Notes: generated by a model from the sequence alone, not told the origin. DNA of 64,000 bases from an uncultured Coriobacteriaceae bacterium (GCA_902803315.1 CADCPM010000057.1:1-64000), one strand, 5' to 3'. Positions 41,692 to 55,600 are shown, counted from the stretch's first letter. Made by a program: numbers and translations.

Positions 41692-42558
41692 GTGGTCGGC
41701 CTGCCAAGAAGCCTTACGAGCACCGAGGTCGCACTGATAGGATCCGGCGGAGCGACCGCGCAGGAGCTTACCGGCGCCCCAGCCTACCTGGTCTTTGCGT
41801 CCATGTATCTTGGTACCATCGGCGTTTGGATCGTGTTCCCCCTCGCAATGCTCATTCCGCCTGCGAACAGACGGATGCTCCAGAAGATGATCTTCGTCAG
41901 GGACCGGAGGGGCCTCGCGATGGCGTGCATCGGGGCGCTCCTGGGATTTGCCATCAACAGTGCTTGTGTGGGCGCGTCCGTGCTCTTGGGTAACCTGCGG
42001 CTCCATTTTGAGCACTTCGAGATAGGCCCGTTTTTGCTGCTGCTCTTTGCCGTCTTCGTCCAGTCGGGGTCGGAGGAGATCGTCATGCGCCATTACCTGT
42101 ACCAGAAGCTGACGCGCAGGTACCGCCACCCGGCCGTCGCCGTTGTGGGGTCCTCGGTATTCTTTACGTTGCTCCATGGGCTCAATCCGGGCATGACGTG
42201 GCTGGCCGTCGTTCAGCTCATGACCATGAGCCTCCTGTGTTGCGTGCTCGTGCACTACTACGACGCGCTTGGCGCGTGCGTTGCGATGCATACGGCGTGG
42301 AACTTCACGCAGAGCATTGTCTATGGCCTTCCCAACAGCGGCGGTGGCTCGCTCTACTCCGTGTTCGGGCTGGACGCCGCCTCGAACGGCCCCTTCTTCG
42401 ACACCGTGTTCGGCGTCGAGGGCAGCATTGGGTCCGTCGTGCTCATGCTGCTGGCGTGCGCAGGGCTCTTTGTCTACGCCAAGCGTCGTGGCCTTAGGGC
42501 ACCGGACCTTTGGGAAGACGAGGAGGGCAAGGCGGACGCTCCCGACCTCGCTGCATGA
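41659..42558 (+). CDS. CPBP (Abi) family intramembrane protease with replaced N-terminus
   Basis: About 299 residues with several membrane helices. The CPBP motifs are present: SGSEEIVMRHYLYQKL (EExxxR), FFTLLHGLNPG (His) and MHTAWNFTQSI (HxxxN). Members cleave membrane substrates, and some are linked to bacteriocin self-immunity. The frame can start at the ATG at 41659, but residues 1-12 are encoded by a palindromic repeat and residues 13-40 lack a membrane helix. The original start was probably displaced. An ATG at 41803 is an alternative. Its 3' end abuts a ClC fragment. Confidence 0.7.
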   Translation: MRIPPPGVSAGVVGLPRSLTSTEVALIGSGGATAQELTGAPAYLVFASMYLGTIGVWIVFPLAMLIPPANRRMLQKMIFVRDRRGLAMACIGALLGFAINSACVGASVLLGNLRLHFEHFEIGPFLLLLFAVFVQSGSEEIVMRHYLYQKLTRRYRHPAVAVVGSSVFFTLLHGLNPGMTWLAVVQLMTMSLLCCVLVHYYDALGACVAMHTAWNFTQSIVYGLPNSGGGSLYSVFGLDAASNGPFFDTVFGVEGSIGSVVLMLLACAGLFVYAKRRGLRAPDLWEDEEGKADAPDLAA

Positions 42559-43195
42559 GGGTTTTGGCATTCGTGACAGCACAATGGCGTGACAAATGCC
42601 TTGAGGACGCCCGTTGCGAGCAGCACCGCTGCAGGCATGACGCCCCACGTCTCCATGAGCTCGTGGCTCTGCTCCTCGCCCGGGAACAGCACCAGCGGCA
42701 ACGCGAGCGCGATCGAGCCCAGCAGCACGCCCGCGATCACGGGACGGGCTACGACCCCGTGGGGCCGGCTCTCCAGATAATGGCTCACGAACTTGGCGAC
42801 CTTCTCGGTGCCGCGGAATACGAGGAGCAACACGTAGGCGGCTACCAGCGCGAGCAAGCCCCAGAGCAGTCCCAGGCCATGCGCCCCGATTGCCTCGAAG
42901 CGAGGGAAGCCGCCCGACCCACCAAAGATTCTGCCGAAGACCACAATGCCACCGAACGACCCTATAGCCGCCGCCAGGTACAGCACGAGCTTGGCCTCGC
43001 GCCGCAGGCTGTAGTCGTCCACGCTGCCGAGCTCGGTTTGCAGGGCCTCGTCGCTCTCGCTCTCGAATCCGCCCACGAGGCCTGCAAGCGGTGTGGCGAA
43101 TATGGCCGAGAGGCTCGCGGCGATGGTAACGTCGGCAATGCTCGCGGCACGAAGGCCCGCGACCTTGAGCCGGTCGCGTATCCAGCAGCATCCAG
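42474..43195 (-). pseudogene. ClC-type chloride channel, internal fragment
   Basis: The frame from about 43195 reads WIRDRLKVAGLRAASIADVT, IFATPLAGLVGGFESES, several hydrophobic helices, and PLVLFPGEEQSHELMETWG with LLATGVLKAFVT. This is the central part of a ClC channel/antiporter. The N-terminal helices with the GSGIP filter are missing, and after VLKAFVT the frame runs into the end of the CPBP gene in antisense. Both ends are therefore lost. Confidence 0.7.
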
Positions 43196-43607
43196 CGGTT
43201 ATGACACGTATGCCGTGCGGGGAAGGGTCCTGGTTCTGCTCGACCGTCTGCTTCGATCAAAGGAGTTCAGCATCCACGGCATGGACGAGCATACGGCAGA
43301 GATTGTGGAGCGCATCGAGCGAGAGTGTTCGACCATTACGGCATCCCAGCTTGCACGCGAGCTGGGTTACAACGAGAGCTACTTCTCGCAGCTCATGCGG
43401 GCACGAACCGGGCTCACGTCAATTGCGCTCATCACCAACGCCCGCATGCGGAAAGCACGTACGCTGCTTTCTGAAACAGACCTCTCTGTGACCGATGTCG
43501 CACGCGAAGTTGGATACCAGGGCTACAGCCACTTTCACAAGCTCTACACCCGCACCTTTGGCGTTACCCCAGCCATGTCACGCGACTTTTTGCAGCTCTC
43601 GCAATAG
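43195..43607 (+). pseudogene. AraC-family regulator, C-terminal DNA-binding fragment
   Basis: The frame reads YDTYAVRGRVLVLLDRLLRS, then a complete double helix-turn-helix: ITASQLARELGYNESYFSQL and SVTDVAREVGYQGYSHFHKL, ending FGVTPAMSRDF. The N-terminal sensor of about 150 residues is absent. The frame joins the ClC fragment at 43195, where ATCCAGC is repeated (ATCCAGCAGCATCCAGC). A short protein from the ATG at 43281 (109 residues) could still bind DNA. Confidence 0.65.
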
Positions 43608-43629
43608 CGCCACATGGCAAGAGTGTAAA

Positions 43630-43648
43630 CAGGGGGACTGTCCCCCTG
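43630..43648. terminator. CAGGGGGAC/GTCCCCCTG palindrome
   Basis: A near-perfect 9-bp palindrome between the convergent AraC fragment and the Cna-B gene stop (43650). It is a likely shared terminator, without a T run. Confidence 0.5.
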
Positions 43649-43649
43649 C

Positions 43650-46600
43650 TTACCTTGTTGTCGCGCGAGAGCTCGGGCGACGACGACGCCACGCGAAGCC
43701 GATCAGCACAAGGCCACAGAGCGCCATGCGCAGCTGTGCCTCGGGCGCCAGAGAGCCGTCTGCCGTACGAGCGAGGGGTTGCGTGCCCATATGGTCGGCA
43801 GGGCTAGCGGGGTTGCTCGGGTCGATTGGCTTATCTGGCACTGTGGGGTCATCGGAAGGTTCGTCGGGCGGCACGGGCGTGGGTGTCGGCGCCTTCCTCC
43901 ACTGTGCCACGAAGGTGTGGTCCTCCAGCACCGTGTACGCGTCGCCCGGCTGGTACGAGGAGCCCTTCCAGTAGTCGAACTCATAGCCCGCGCGCTCGGG
44001 CTTCTCGTGGATGGAAATCTGTTCTCCGTGAAGATGCGTCTCCTTGATATTTTCGGCGCTGCCCTGGTAGGTGCCGCCGTTGAGGTCGTAGGTGATCACG
44101 TGCCGCAGGGGGACGTGCCTGTTGGTGAGCGTGGTTACGGTGCCTTCGGTCGCCGTGCCTGCCAACTCGTAACCAGCGGGCACCTCCTCTTCCGCCCAGG
44201 CATAGGCAACCTCCTTGCCGTCTGCGTACTTGGGCAGGTCGCGCACCGTGGCGGTCCAGCCGTTGCCCTCGCTCAGCGTGACCCTCGTCCCGTCGGACAG
44301 CGTCGCCGCGAGCTCGCTCGGCCTGCTGCCGTCGAGGTTTTCCTCGTCGTCCCATACCTTGCGCACCGTGGCCTCGGTGGTCGCGGGAACATGCGTGTTG
44401 GTAATACGGAAGCCCTCTTCCAGGCTGCCCGTGATCGTGGTCTCGTACCCCTCCACCGGGCGCTCGCCCACGGTGTAGGCTATCGGCTTTCCGCGGTTGC
44501 TCTTCAACATGCCCTCGAACTGCCACGTCCAGTTGTCGGCCGCCGTGACGGTGCGGGACGCTTCTTCCTTACCGTCGGCATAGAGCACCACCTCGATGGC
44601 CTCGGGGCGCACGCCGTCTCGGTCGTTGTCGTCGTCCCAGATTTTCGTCCCGCGGATGGTGACGTGGTCTTCCCCGTGCGTGTTCACGAGGGTGAAGCCG
44701 CTCCTCATGTCGCCTTGAACCTCGCACGCATAGCCGTCGACCTCGTCCTCGGTCACGGTGTAGTCAATCGGCTCGCCGTCCTTGGCCACGTCCAGGCCGG
44801 TGAAGATGCCGCGCCAGTCGTCTTGTGCGCTGAGCTCGAGGGTCCTGCCCGTGTCCTCGCCGTTCGCAAGGAGGTGCACCGTCACGGATGCGGGGCGGAT
44901 ACCCTCCCAGTCGTCCTGGTCTTCCCAGACCTTATGTACTTCCACATAGGTTTTGCCGGGCGTATACGTATTCGTAATGTCGTACCCGCTGTAGTCGGGG
45001 GTGAACTGTGGCACCGCGTCCTCGCTCACGGTGTATGCGACCTTCTTGCCGTTGCGATACACGGGGAAGTCCTCGAAGGACCACTTCCAGTTGTTCGCGG
45101 CACTCACCTCCTGGTAGGCAATGCGCATGCCGTCCGAATGCAGCCACACCAGAATGCTCTCGGGATGCTCGACATTCTGTTCGCCTGCATCGTCCCAGGT
45201 CTTGGTACCCGAAATGGTGACCCGCGGCCCCTCGTGAGCGTTCCATACAAAGTAGAAGGTCGTGTCCTCGTTTTCAACTGTTTGTACCGTTGTCTCGTAC
45301 TCAGGCACCACGTCTTCCGTCACGGTATACGCAATCGGCTCGCCCGCCTCGTACTTCTTGCAGTCCTCAAGGGAACCATGCCACGCGTTGTCTTCGCTCA
45401 GCGTGAGCGACTTACCCGTATCGGCGCCATTCGCCTGAAGGTGTACGGTCACCGACGCAGGACGCAGGCCTTCCTCGTTACCCCAGTCGTCCCACACCTT
45501 GTATACGTGCAGGTCCGCAAGCTCGGGCTCGTGGGTGTTGGTAATAACGAAGCCGTCTGTCACGTTACCCGTAATCTGCGTCGTGTAACCATCCACCGCG
45601 TCCTCTTCCACGGTATAGACCGCCGTCTCTCCGCCCAGCTTCTTGGGGAAGTCCTCGAACTTCCATTCCCAGTTGTCATCGGCTGTTACGTCCTTCCACC
45701 CTATGCGCGTACCATTGGCCACAAGCCACACACGCACGCTCTGGGGCCGCACGCCGTCGCGGTCGTTATCGTCGTCCCACACCTTCTTGCCCGCAATGTC
45801 CACGCCTGCAGGCTCGTGGTAGTTCATTAGAATGCAATAGGTACCCGTCTCATCCTCATAGCTTTGGTGCATGATCTCCTCATAGCCCGTAACGGGCTGT
45901 TCCTGCACAGCGTAGGCAACGGGCTTGCCTCCCGCGTTCTTGTAGAGGCCTGTTATGGTTCCCTGCCAGGCGGCGCTGTCGCCGGAGCCCTGCGTTGCAG
46001 CAAGCTGCAGGGTACGTCCCGTAAAGGTACCGTTGGCATAAAGTGCCACCGAAAGCGACAAGGGCCTGCTTCCGTCCTCGTTCTCGCGGTCGCTCCAGAG
46101 CTTGTAGACCGTCACCTGGGTCGTCTCGGGATAGTGTGTGTTGGTTATGGTGAAGCCGTCTTGGACATTGCCCGAAACCGAGGTCGTATAGCCGTCCACG
46201 GGGTCTTCGGCCACGGTGTAGACGACCTTCTTGCCGCCGCGATACTCGGGGAACTCCTCGAACGTCCACGACCAGCCATCGGCGGCCGTCACGTCCTTGT
46301 ACGAGATGGGCAGGCCGTCGGAGAGGAGCCACAGGCGCACGCTTTCTGGGCGCAGGCCATCTCGATCGTCGCCGTCGTCCCAGACCTTCTGCACAGAGAT
46401 GTCCACGTCTGGCGTCTCGTGCGTGTTGGTTACCATGAAGACGTTCTTGAGCTCGCCCTCACCACGCTCGATCTTAGTCGTGTAGTCTGCGACTTCGTCC
46501 TCTGTCACGGTGTAGTTGATCTCCCGCCCGTCCTTGTTCTTGTCGAGAAGATCGAACGTCCCACACCAGCCGTTGCCTTCGTTGAGCACAAGCTCCTTGC

Positions 46601-49600
46601 CCGTATCGGCACCATTGGCTTGCAGGTGAACCGTCGCGCTCGAAGGCCGCTTGCCCTCGGCATTGCTCCAGTCGTCCCACAGCTTGAACACATGCACCTG
46701 CGTCTTGTCTGGCGTGCGTGTGTTGGTGATGTTGTAGCCGTTTATTGTCGTCGTGTAGTCTTCGATGGGATCCTCGCTCACGGTGTAGACTATGCGCTCG
46801 CCGTTGCGGAATACAGGCTGGGCACCGAAGTTCCACGCCCAGCCGTCGTTGGCCGTGACGGTCTTGGTATCCACCACTTCCCCGTTGGCGCGCAGGTGCA
46901 CGGTTATGCGTGCGGGTCGCTTGCCGTCCTGGTTGTTCGCGTCGTCCCACGTCTTGGTGCCTGAAATGGGGGCAGTCAGAGGCGCATGGGTGTTGGTTAC
47001 CACGAAGCCGGTTTCGGCAGTTCCGTCCACCTTGGTGGTGTATTCCGCCACCGCATCTTCGGTGAGCGTGTACGCAATCTCTTGCCCGTTCGCATACTTG
47101 GGAAGGCCGCTCCAGCTATGCCGCCAGTTCTTTCCAATCGTTATGTTGGCGCTCTGCACCTCGGTCCCATTGGCAAGGAGGCGAACCGTCACGCTTCTGG
47201 GCCTCTTGCCGTCCTGGTTATATGCGTCGTCCCACATCTTGGTTACCGTAACGGTCATGGTCTCGGGAACGTGCGTGTTGGTTACGTTGTAGCCGTCCAC
47301 TTTGGTGGTGTAGCCCTCTACGGCGTCCTCCACGATCCTGTAGGATATCTCCTTCCCGTCCCTGTACTTGGGAAGGTCGTCGAAGCTCCAGGTCCAGTTC
47401 TGGCCCTGGCCCACGGTGGCGGTACGTACCTCGCTGTCGTTCGCCAAGAGGCGCACCGTCACGCTTTCAGGCCGCTTGCCGTCCTGGTCGTTCGCATCGA
47501 CCCAAGTCTTCGAGCCAGAGATCGTCACGACCTCGGGAACATGCGTGTTCGTTATGGTGAAGCCATCCTGCATGTTGCCAGAGATCACGGGTGCGGCATA
47601 GTCCTCCACGGGGTCTTCGACCACAGTGTAGGCAATTTCTTGCCTGCCATTGTTTTTGGGGACGTTCGTGAACTCCCACCGCCAGCCACTGGCCGCGTTC
47701 ACCCGCCGCGTCTGCACCACGTCACTGCCGTCCATGAGCTTCACGGTAATGGAGTCGGGCCGCTTGCCGTCCTGATCGTTGTTGTCGGACCACACCTTGG
47801 TGCCCCTTACCGTTATGGTCTCGGGCTTGTGCTTGTTGGTGATAACAAAACCATTCGCCACATCGCCCGAAATAGACGGCGTGTAGCCCTCTACTGGCTC
47901 TTCCGCAATCGTGTACACATAATCCTGGCCATTTTTCTTCTTGTACTGTTCGCTGAACTGCCACGCCCAGTTGTCGGTCTCCGAAACCGTCGTGCGCTCG
48001 ACCTCCTCGCCATTCCTGTACAGGATTACATCGATGGAATTGGGCCGTATGCCGTCGCGGTCGTTGTCGTCGTCCCACACCTTTGTGCCATGAACCCGTA
48101 CGGTCTCGGGCTCATGTGTATTTGTAACGTCGAACCGCTTGCTCACATTCGACAACTCCGTGAGCTCGATTGCCGTCGCGTAGCCGTCAATCGCGTCCTC
48201 GGTAAGGGTGTAATCGATCTCGCTACCCTGCTTCAACTTTAAGACTGTGTCGAACTTTGCCTGCCAGCCGTTCTTTGCGGTAAGAGTGCGACTCTGCACC
48301 ATCTCGCCGTCTGCCCACAAGTGCACGGTTACGCCTTGCGGGCGAATGCCGTCGCGATCGTTGCTATCGTCCCAGCGTTTTGCGGCAGAGAAGGCCACCC
48401 GTGCGGGCTCGTGGGTGTTCGTGATGTCGAGGATGTAGTCGTCGCCTCGCTGTACCGGTTCCGCATACGTCGTGGTGTAGCCCTCTATGGGATTGTCCAC
48501 AAACGAATCTCCGCTCCCCTCGGGCACATCTTCACGCACGGTGTACGTTACCTCTTTGCCGTCACGCCAAGCCGGGAACTCGCCGAAGTCGTATGTCCAG
48601 GCGCCGTTTTCGTCGGGAACCACAAGTTGCCAGGCAATGGGCAGGCCATCGGAGAGGAGCCACACCTTGACGCTGTCTGGCCTCATGCCGTCGTTGTTTT
48701 CGGCATCGTCCCACGTCTTGGTGCCGCTGATGTTCACGTAGCTCGTCTTGTGCGTGTTGGTAAGCGCTATGAGGGTCCGGGGGTCGTCCGTAGGATTGTT
48801 TGACTCCAGCACGTACCTGAGCGTGTTGGTAAGCGTGTAGCCAATGGGCTGCTCTTCCTCCACGGTATAGGCAATGGTTGTGCCCGCCTCGTTCTTGGGA
48901 AGGTTTGTAAACCGGCACGTCCAGCTGTTCTGGGCGCTCAGTACCTGTTGCCTGCCTGTTCGCACACCGTTCGCACAGAGGTACACCGTAAGGGATTGGG
49001 GTCGCACGCCCTCTGCATCGTTGCGATCGTCCCAAACCTTGTACAGTTCCACGTCGGTGGTCTCCCACACATGCGTATTGGCGATGTCCAGCACGTAGTC
49101 GTTGCCTTGGGCCGACAAGGGCGCGTAGGTTGTGGTATAGCCCTCTATGGGATTGTTGGAGAAGGTCTCACCCGTACCGTCCAAGGTGTCCTCGCGCACG
49201 GAGTAGGTGACTTCGTTACCATCGCGATACTTGGGGAACTCCCCGAAGTCATATGTCCAGGCGCCATCCTCGCCTGCGGAAACCACCTGCCAGGCAATGG
49301 GCGTATTGTTGGAGAGCAGCCACACCTTCACGCTATGCGGGCGGACGCCGTCGCGGTCGTTGCCATCGTTCCACGTTTTGATACCCGTAATATGGACATC
49401 GGTGGTCTCATGCGTGTTGGTAACAAAGAACGTGTCCCTGAAGGCCTTCGCGACCTCTTCCGAATCGCCGACGATGGGTTTCCAGAATTCGGCACCAGTT
49501 TGTGTCTGCGTCGTATAGCCCTCTACGGCATCCTCGGCCACGGTGTATGCGATTTCCTTGCCGCCTGCGTTCTTGTCTAAGTCGGTGAACGTTCCCGTCC

Positions 49601-52600
49601 AGGAGTTGCCCTCGTTCAGGGTCAGCGTCTTGCCCTGCACCGGCTGCCCGTTCGCAAGGAGCCGCACGGTAACCGAGATTGGACGCACGCGCTCGCGGTC
49701 GTCCTCGTCGTCCCACACCTTGTATACGCTTACCTGGGTCTTCTGCGGCGTGTACGAATTGGTTATAGTGAAGCCTTCCGTCGTGTTACCCGATACCGCC
49801 GTGGTATACAGGTCCACCGCGTCCTCGGCAACGGTGTAGGCGATCTGTTTGCCGGCCGCGTTCTTGTCCAAGCCGGTGAACGTGCCCTTCCAGGAGTCGC
49901 CCTCGTTTAGGGTCAGCGTCTTGCCCTGCACCGGCTGCCCGTTCGCAAGGAGCCGCACGGTAACGGAAGCAGGCCGCTTACCGTCTTGGTTGTTGGAATC
50001 GACCCACACCTTGGCGACGCCGGCATCGAGCGTCTCGGGAACGTGCGTGTTGGTGACCGTGAGATTGTTGCCCTCTTTGCTCTCGGTCTTGGTATAGCCC
50101 GAGGGCACATTCGGCTCAACCAGGGCGTACGAAATCTCCGTGCCGTTCTCGTACTTAGGAAGGACGTAGGTGGACTCCCAGTCGTGCTGGGTGTCGATGA
50201 CGTTGAACGTCTTCACCGCGGTACCGTTTGCCATCAGCTGCAACGCGACTTGGTCGGGACGCACGCCATCCTGATCGTTCGCATCTTCCCAGTGCTTGGT
50301 CAGCGTAAGGCTCACCGTCTCGGGCACGTGGGTGTTGGTAATGGTGAAGCCAGCTTCCGCGGTACCCGTTACCGTTGCCGTATAGCCGTCCACGGCGTCT
50401 TCCGTTACGGTGTAGGCGATGGCCTTCCCCTGCTCGTTCTTGTACCTGCTTTCAAACGACCAGGTCCAGCCGCCTTCAGCGGTTGCGGTGGTATGGGCAA
50501 CCTCCACCCCGTTGGCCAGCAAGTGCACCGTTACGGAATCGGGCCGCTTGCCGTCGCGGTCGTTGTCGTCGTCCCACACCTTCTTGCCGGAAATCGTGAT
50601 TCTCTGAGGTACATGAGTGTTGGTAATGCGCAGCCCAGATGAGTCGATGGACTTCGTATAGCCCGTGGGCACGGTTTTCTCGTCGACGGAATACGTTACC
50701 TCCTTGCCCGCGTCATACTTGGGTGCCAACGATATGGGCCGTTTGTCCGAGTTCGTGCTTATTTGGAACTCGCGCACGACCTCGCCGTTGCCCTTCAGCT
50801 GCATGGTGATCTGAGGAGGCCGCAGGCCGTCGCGGTTGTTGTCGTCGTTCCAATGCTTTAATGAATTGATTCTTATCTGTTGAGGAGAATGGGTATTGGT
50901 TATGGTGAATCCCGTGGCAGCGCTTCCCGTAATCTTCGTCCTATAGCCACTCACCGCACTCTCGCTCACCGTGTAGGTGATCTGCTTGCCGTTGCGATAC
51001 TTGGGCACGCCCGCAAATGTGTGCTGCCAGCTATCGGAGGCGCCAATCGACTTTGTTTCCGCCACATCCCCGTTGGCAAGCAGCTGCACGGTAACCGCCT
51101 CTGGGCGCAAAGCGTCGCGGTTGTTGTCATCGTTCCACACCTTGGTTACGCTTATGTTGAGCGTCTCGGGCGTATGGGTGTTGGTGACCGTGAGATGAGT
51201 GCCCTCTTTGCTCTCGGTCTTGGTATAGCCGACGGGCACAGACGGCTCGACCAGGGTGTACTTAATCTCCTGTCCGTTCTCGTACCTAGGCACGACGACG
51301 GTTTTTTGCCAGTCCTGGTCTGTCCCAATGGTATACGTGCGCACACTCCCATCAGAGCCCTGCAAATTCAAGTCGAGGGATTGGGGTCGCTTGCCGTCTT
51401 GGTTGTTGGCATCGTCCCAGTGCTTTGAGAGCGTGAGGGTAGTGGTACCAACCTCGTGTCGGTTGACGATGCCCAGCTTGGTCGAGGTTTGCCCCGCATA
51501 GGGCAACGCGGTGTATTGTTCTGGCGCGGAGACCTCTTCTGCGGTGTAGGCAATCTCCTGGCCATCATCGCCGTACTTGAGGTACGTGCCTATGTTCCAC
51601 GTCCACCCCTCGTTCGCGGTTACGGTGTGCGTATCCACCACCTTGCCATCGGCAAGAAGGTTTACCTCTACGCTATCTGGCCGCACGCCGTCACGGTTGT
51701 CGCCATCGTCCCAGTACTTCGTGAACGTGAGGTCCACGGTCTCAAGCTTATTGGTTATGTCGTAGCCGTTATAGCTCGTGCTGTAGCCCGCAACTGGCTC
51801 CTCCTCCACCGAATAGGTAATGGGGTTGCCGTTGTCGTCCGTCGTGGGCCTGCCTACGAAGCTGTAGCGCCAGTTGCCCAGCTGCGACGTCTCCGCATAC
51901 ACGTCGTTGCCGTCGTCGTCCTTCACGCGCTGGCCGTTGGCCAGCAGGTAGATCTTGACCGTTTGAGGACGCTTGCCGAACTTGTTGTCTTGGTCATCCC
52001 ACGTCTTCTTGCCGTACACGGAGCCGGTTGGGTAGCCGGTCGGATTGTCGGGAATATCCCAGTCCACCTTTATGTTGAAGACGTTGGACATAAGGTGATA
52101 GTCCGTAAGAATCGTGCTCCAGCTGGGATTGGCGAAGTCGTTGGGTGTCAGCTCCTTGGCCTTGTTTATCACACGCTGTTCAAGATCTTTCAAGTCGGTC
52201 AGCTGCTCGATGTCGGTGATCCCCAGTACCGTAGGTATGGCCTTGGTGGGGATGCTTATGTAGCCGCCGAACGGGTTGAACGACACCGGAGAGTCAATGA
52301 AGCCGTTGGTAAGGTACTTCACGATGAGGCGGATGATCTCGCTGGTGAGCTCGGCACCCTTGTAGTCCATGGGGATGCCCGCCGTGTACTTGCTGTCCAC
52401 CACCGTGAAGCGCCAGTTGTCTTCCTTGGTGACCCTCTTCATGGCCAGCTCGGGAATCTTGATGCCAAAGAGTGCCTTGGCCAGCTTCCCAATCAAGCTG
52501 AGGTCCAGACCCAGCGCCATCTTACCCAGGATGGTTATGGGATCTTGGCCCCCCTCTATGGGATTGATCACGGGAAACTCGTAGTCCAGCACGCCACCCA

Positions 52601-55600
52601 GGTCTATGCCCGCCGCGCTTGCCAGGCCCTTTGCCGCGTCGAGCGCGCCTTCCTTCGGCTTGCACATAAGCACCAGCCAGGCAGAGTCGGGCATGTCCTT
52701 TTCGTCCACACCAATGCCGATCCAACGCTTGATGACGTCGATCTCCACGATGGCCTTGTTGGTGATGGAGAAGGACTGCGTGTCATCATCCTTTTCGGAG
52801 TCATAGCTTACCTGGTACTTCGTGTTGTGGGCACGCTCGTTGCCCGTCAGTACCGATACATAGGCCTCCACGTGGTGAATGACCTCGTTCGTCGTGGATT
52901 CGCCCTTGTCTGAATCCTTGCTGTCGTAGACGATGCGGGAGGTGTCGGTGTTAAAGCCAAGCTGCTCCATCAGTTTGGACGCAAGGTCTTCCAACGAGCT
53001 AGCGCCCAACGAGCTTTGCAGACTCGCCATGCCCTCCTCGGCGGCACTTTGCACATTCGAGGGCAAGCTGGCATAGAAACCGTTCGACTTGAGCTCGTTC
53101 AGCCAGTTTCTATAGGCGGCATCACCTTGCCCGGCAAGGTCTTTCACCTTGTCCACTATTGACTGCAGGACCGTCTGGTCCTTCAGCTCGCGCACGCGGA
53201 AGGTCGTGTTCTCGTCCGTACCGTCCGGATAGCGCAGGTTCTTCTTCCAATCGTTGCTATCGTTGAGCTCGACCGTTTGCACCGTCGTCCAAGTGCCGCC
53301 GTCTTGCTTCTGCAGCACGACCTCCACCTTTGCGGGCTTGTCTTTGTCTTCGAGGTCGATGTCCCACTTCTTTTCGATGCTGAGTCCACGGTACTTGTTG
53401 GTGAACTCCACGGTGTTGGTCTGGTCGCCATTCAGAGCCTCTAGCAGTGCAGCCTGATTGCCATCTGAGCTCACATTGGGATTGGTTGTACTGGAGGGAT
53501 CCAACGCCTTGTCGGCCTCTTGCTGAGTCTTCTCGTTGTAGTCTCCCACATAGCATTTGAACGTGGGGTTGCCCTCGTCGTCGGTGGTCTTCACAATGAG
53601 CACCAGCCGCTTGGCCGTGTCGTACTTGCAGGAGTCGTCGTTGCCTTTTATTTCTTTCACGACGTAGAAGTACAGGCCGTCGCTCTTGAACTTAAGCGGA
53701 ACCTGAACCGTTCCCTCGCCCTTTATGGAGACCTCCTGGCTCTGCGGGTTATCGTCGTTTGCCCTGTTCGGCTGGGCCTTTTCCACCGTGAACCGGTAGG
53801 TCTCGGCATCGCCTTCGTGCACGCCGGCGATCTTCTTCTTAAGATTGAGGTTGAACGCCCCCGTGAGTTTGTTGGTAACGTTGCAGGTCCAGGTGCGGGT
53901 CTGCTCGTCGTAGGTGTTTTCGTACGTGGTGGTGTAGTAGTCAACGTGGTCTTGCAGCACCTCGTAGGTGGCGGTTTCCTTCTGGGCGTTCTTCCCGGGA
54001 AGGTAGGTTGCCTCGAACTTCCCGTCTCCCGAGGTGGGCACGTCGAGCGACCGCACGTACTCGCCGTCGCCGTTGACCACCGAAAGGTGCGCATTCTGTG
54101 GCCTAAGGGACTCCATGCCTTCGTCCCCCACCCAACTGACCGTGCCCTTCACGGTCTGGTAGTCCGACCCAACCCAGGTGTTGCGCACAACGAAGCCCAT
54201 CTTCGGGTCGCTGGACTGCTCCGACACCTGTGCACGCAAGACGGTTGTGGTGAAGCCCGGCACGGGATCCTGCGTTACGGTGTAAAGGTACTCATGCCCC
54301 GATTCCGAGACGCGATAGAGGTCATGCCCTTGGTCGTCTTTGGTAATTCGAGGCGTGCTCCATTGCCCGTCCTGGCCCTTCGTGATCTGGGTCGTGGCAA
54401 TCTCTTCGCCGTCACGGAAGACGTGCACGGTCAGTTTATCTGGATAGACCGTCGACGCGTCCACGTTTTCCCAAATGCTCGAAATGTCGATCTCCATCTT
54501 CTTCCGCGAGGTGTAATACACCGTGTAGTTGTAGGTGAGGTTTTCTCCCGACACATACACGACCGGGTCACGGTAGAGGCGCACGGTGTTCGGCAGCGCA
54601 GGTGCCTCTATGTGGTAAGCGGATGCGTCTTGCACCGGCCGGTCCAAGAAGGTGTGGTTCGACCAGTCCTGAGGCGCGAGCCTCAGGGGGTTGCCCAAAG
54701 TGGCTCCGTTGGAGTTCTTGAAACTCACGTTGAGCTCACTTGGCTGAGCCACCTCGTCGTCGAAGCCCGCGCGCACGTCGACTATGACTGACCTGTCGCT
54801 CCCGTACGCGCTGTTCAGGATATCGAGGCCGTGGGTCTCCGTGATCCATCTGTTGCCATCCGTGCCCGTGAACTCCTCCCAAACCTGGTAGTCGTTCTCG
54901 GGGTTTATATCGGCGTTCGACAGCGTCCAGGTCCATTCGGTTGGATTGGCGTAGCTCGCCTTGTTCAACGTAAGGACAGAAACGTCCGTGCCATTGTGGG
55001 TTACGTGGACCTTCACGCTCTGCGGTATGCTTCCCGTATTCTCCCCATAGGGAACCCAGCGAACCGTGCCACCTATGGTGTTTAGCCGGTTGTCGTGGTT
55101 GACGACGTTCGCGTCGAGCTCGTAGTCTGCCCTGTTTCTGAAGGCTATGCCCGGTATGCAGGTAAACGTGTTGGGGTTCGCAACGCTCACCTTCGCCTGC
55201 AGGTCATACTCGTGAATGAGGAAGCTGTTTAGAACGGTGTCGCTGAGGTCAATTGCTTGAAAGCGCATCTTCACGCCGTTGCGATACTTGGGCACCCGGA
55301 AGGTCGTGCTCCACGAGTTGGAGGCATCCACCTTCGCGACGGTAAGCGGAATGTCGCCTACGGTCAGAAGGCTGTCTGCGGAGGAGACGGCACCAGCGGC
55401 CCTCAGCTGGTTCAGGCTGTTCGCGTTGTTGGAGAGCGGGTTGCGCACGAGCAGCCAATTCAAGGAAACGTTTTGCGCGGCGGCCACGTAATCCCAGCCG
55501 TCCTCGGGACTCTGCGTAAGGGCAAGGTAGACCGAATCCGGCTGCTTGGAGCCACTCGAGAGCATCCACTGCTTGTGCAGGGCAACGTCGACCACCGGGG

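Noticed and set aside
43779-45830. Long rightward frames opposite the Cna-B gene (for example 683 codons at 43779)
   Set aside because: They mirror the repeat structure of the leftward gene, have no start signals and no recognisable domains. The leftward frame has a signal peptide, domains and continuity over 15 kb.
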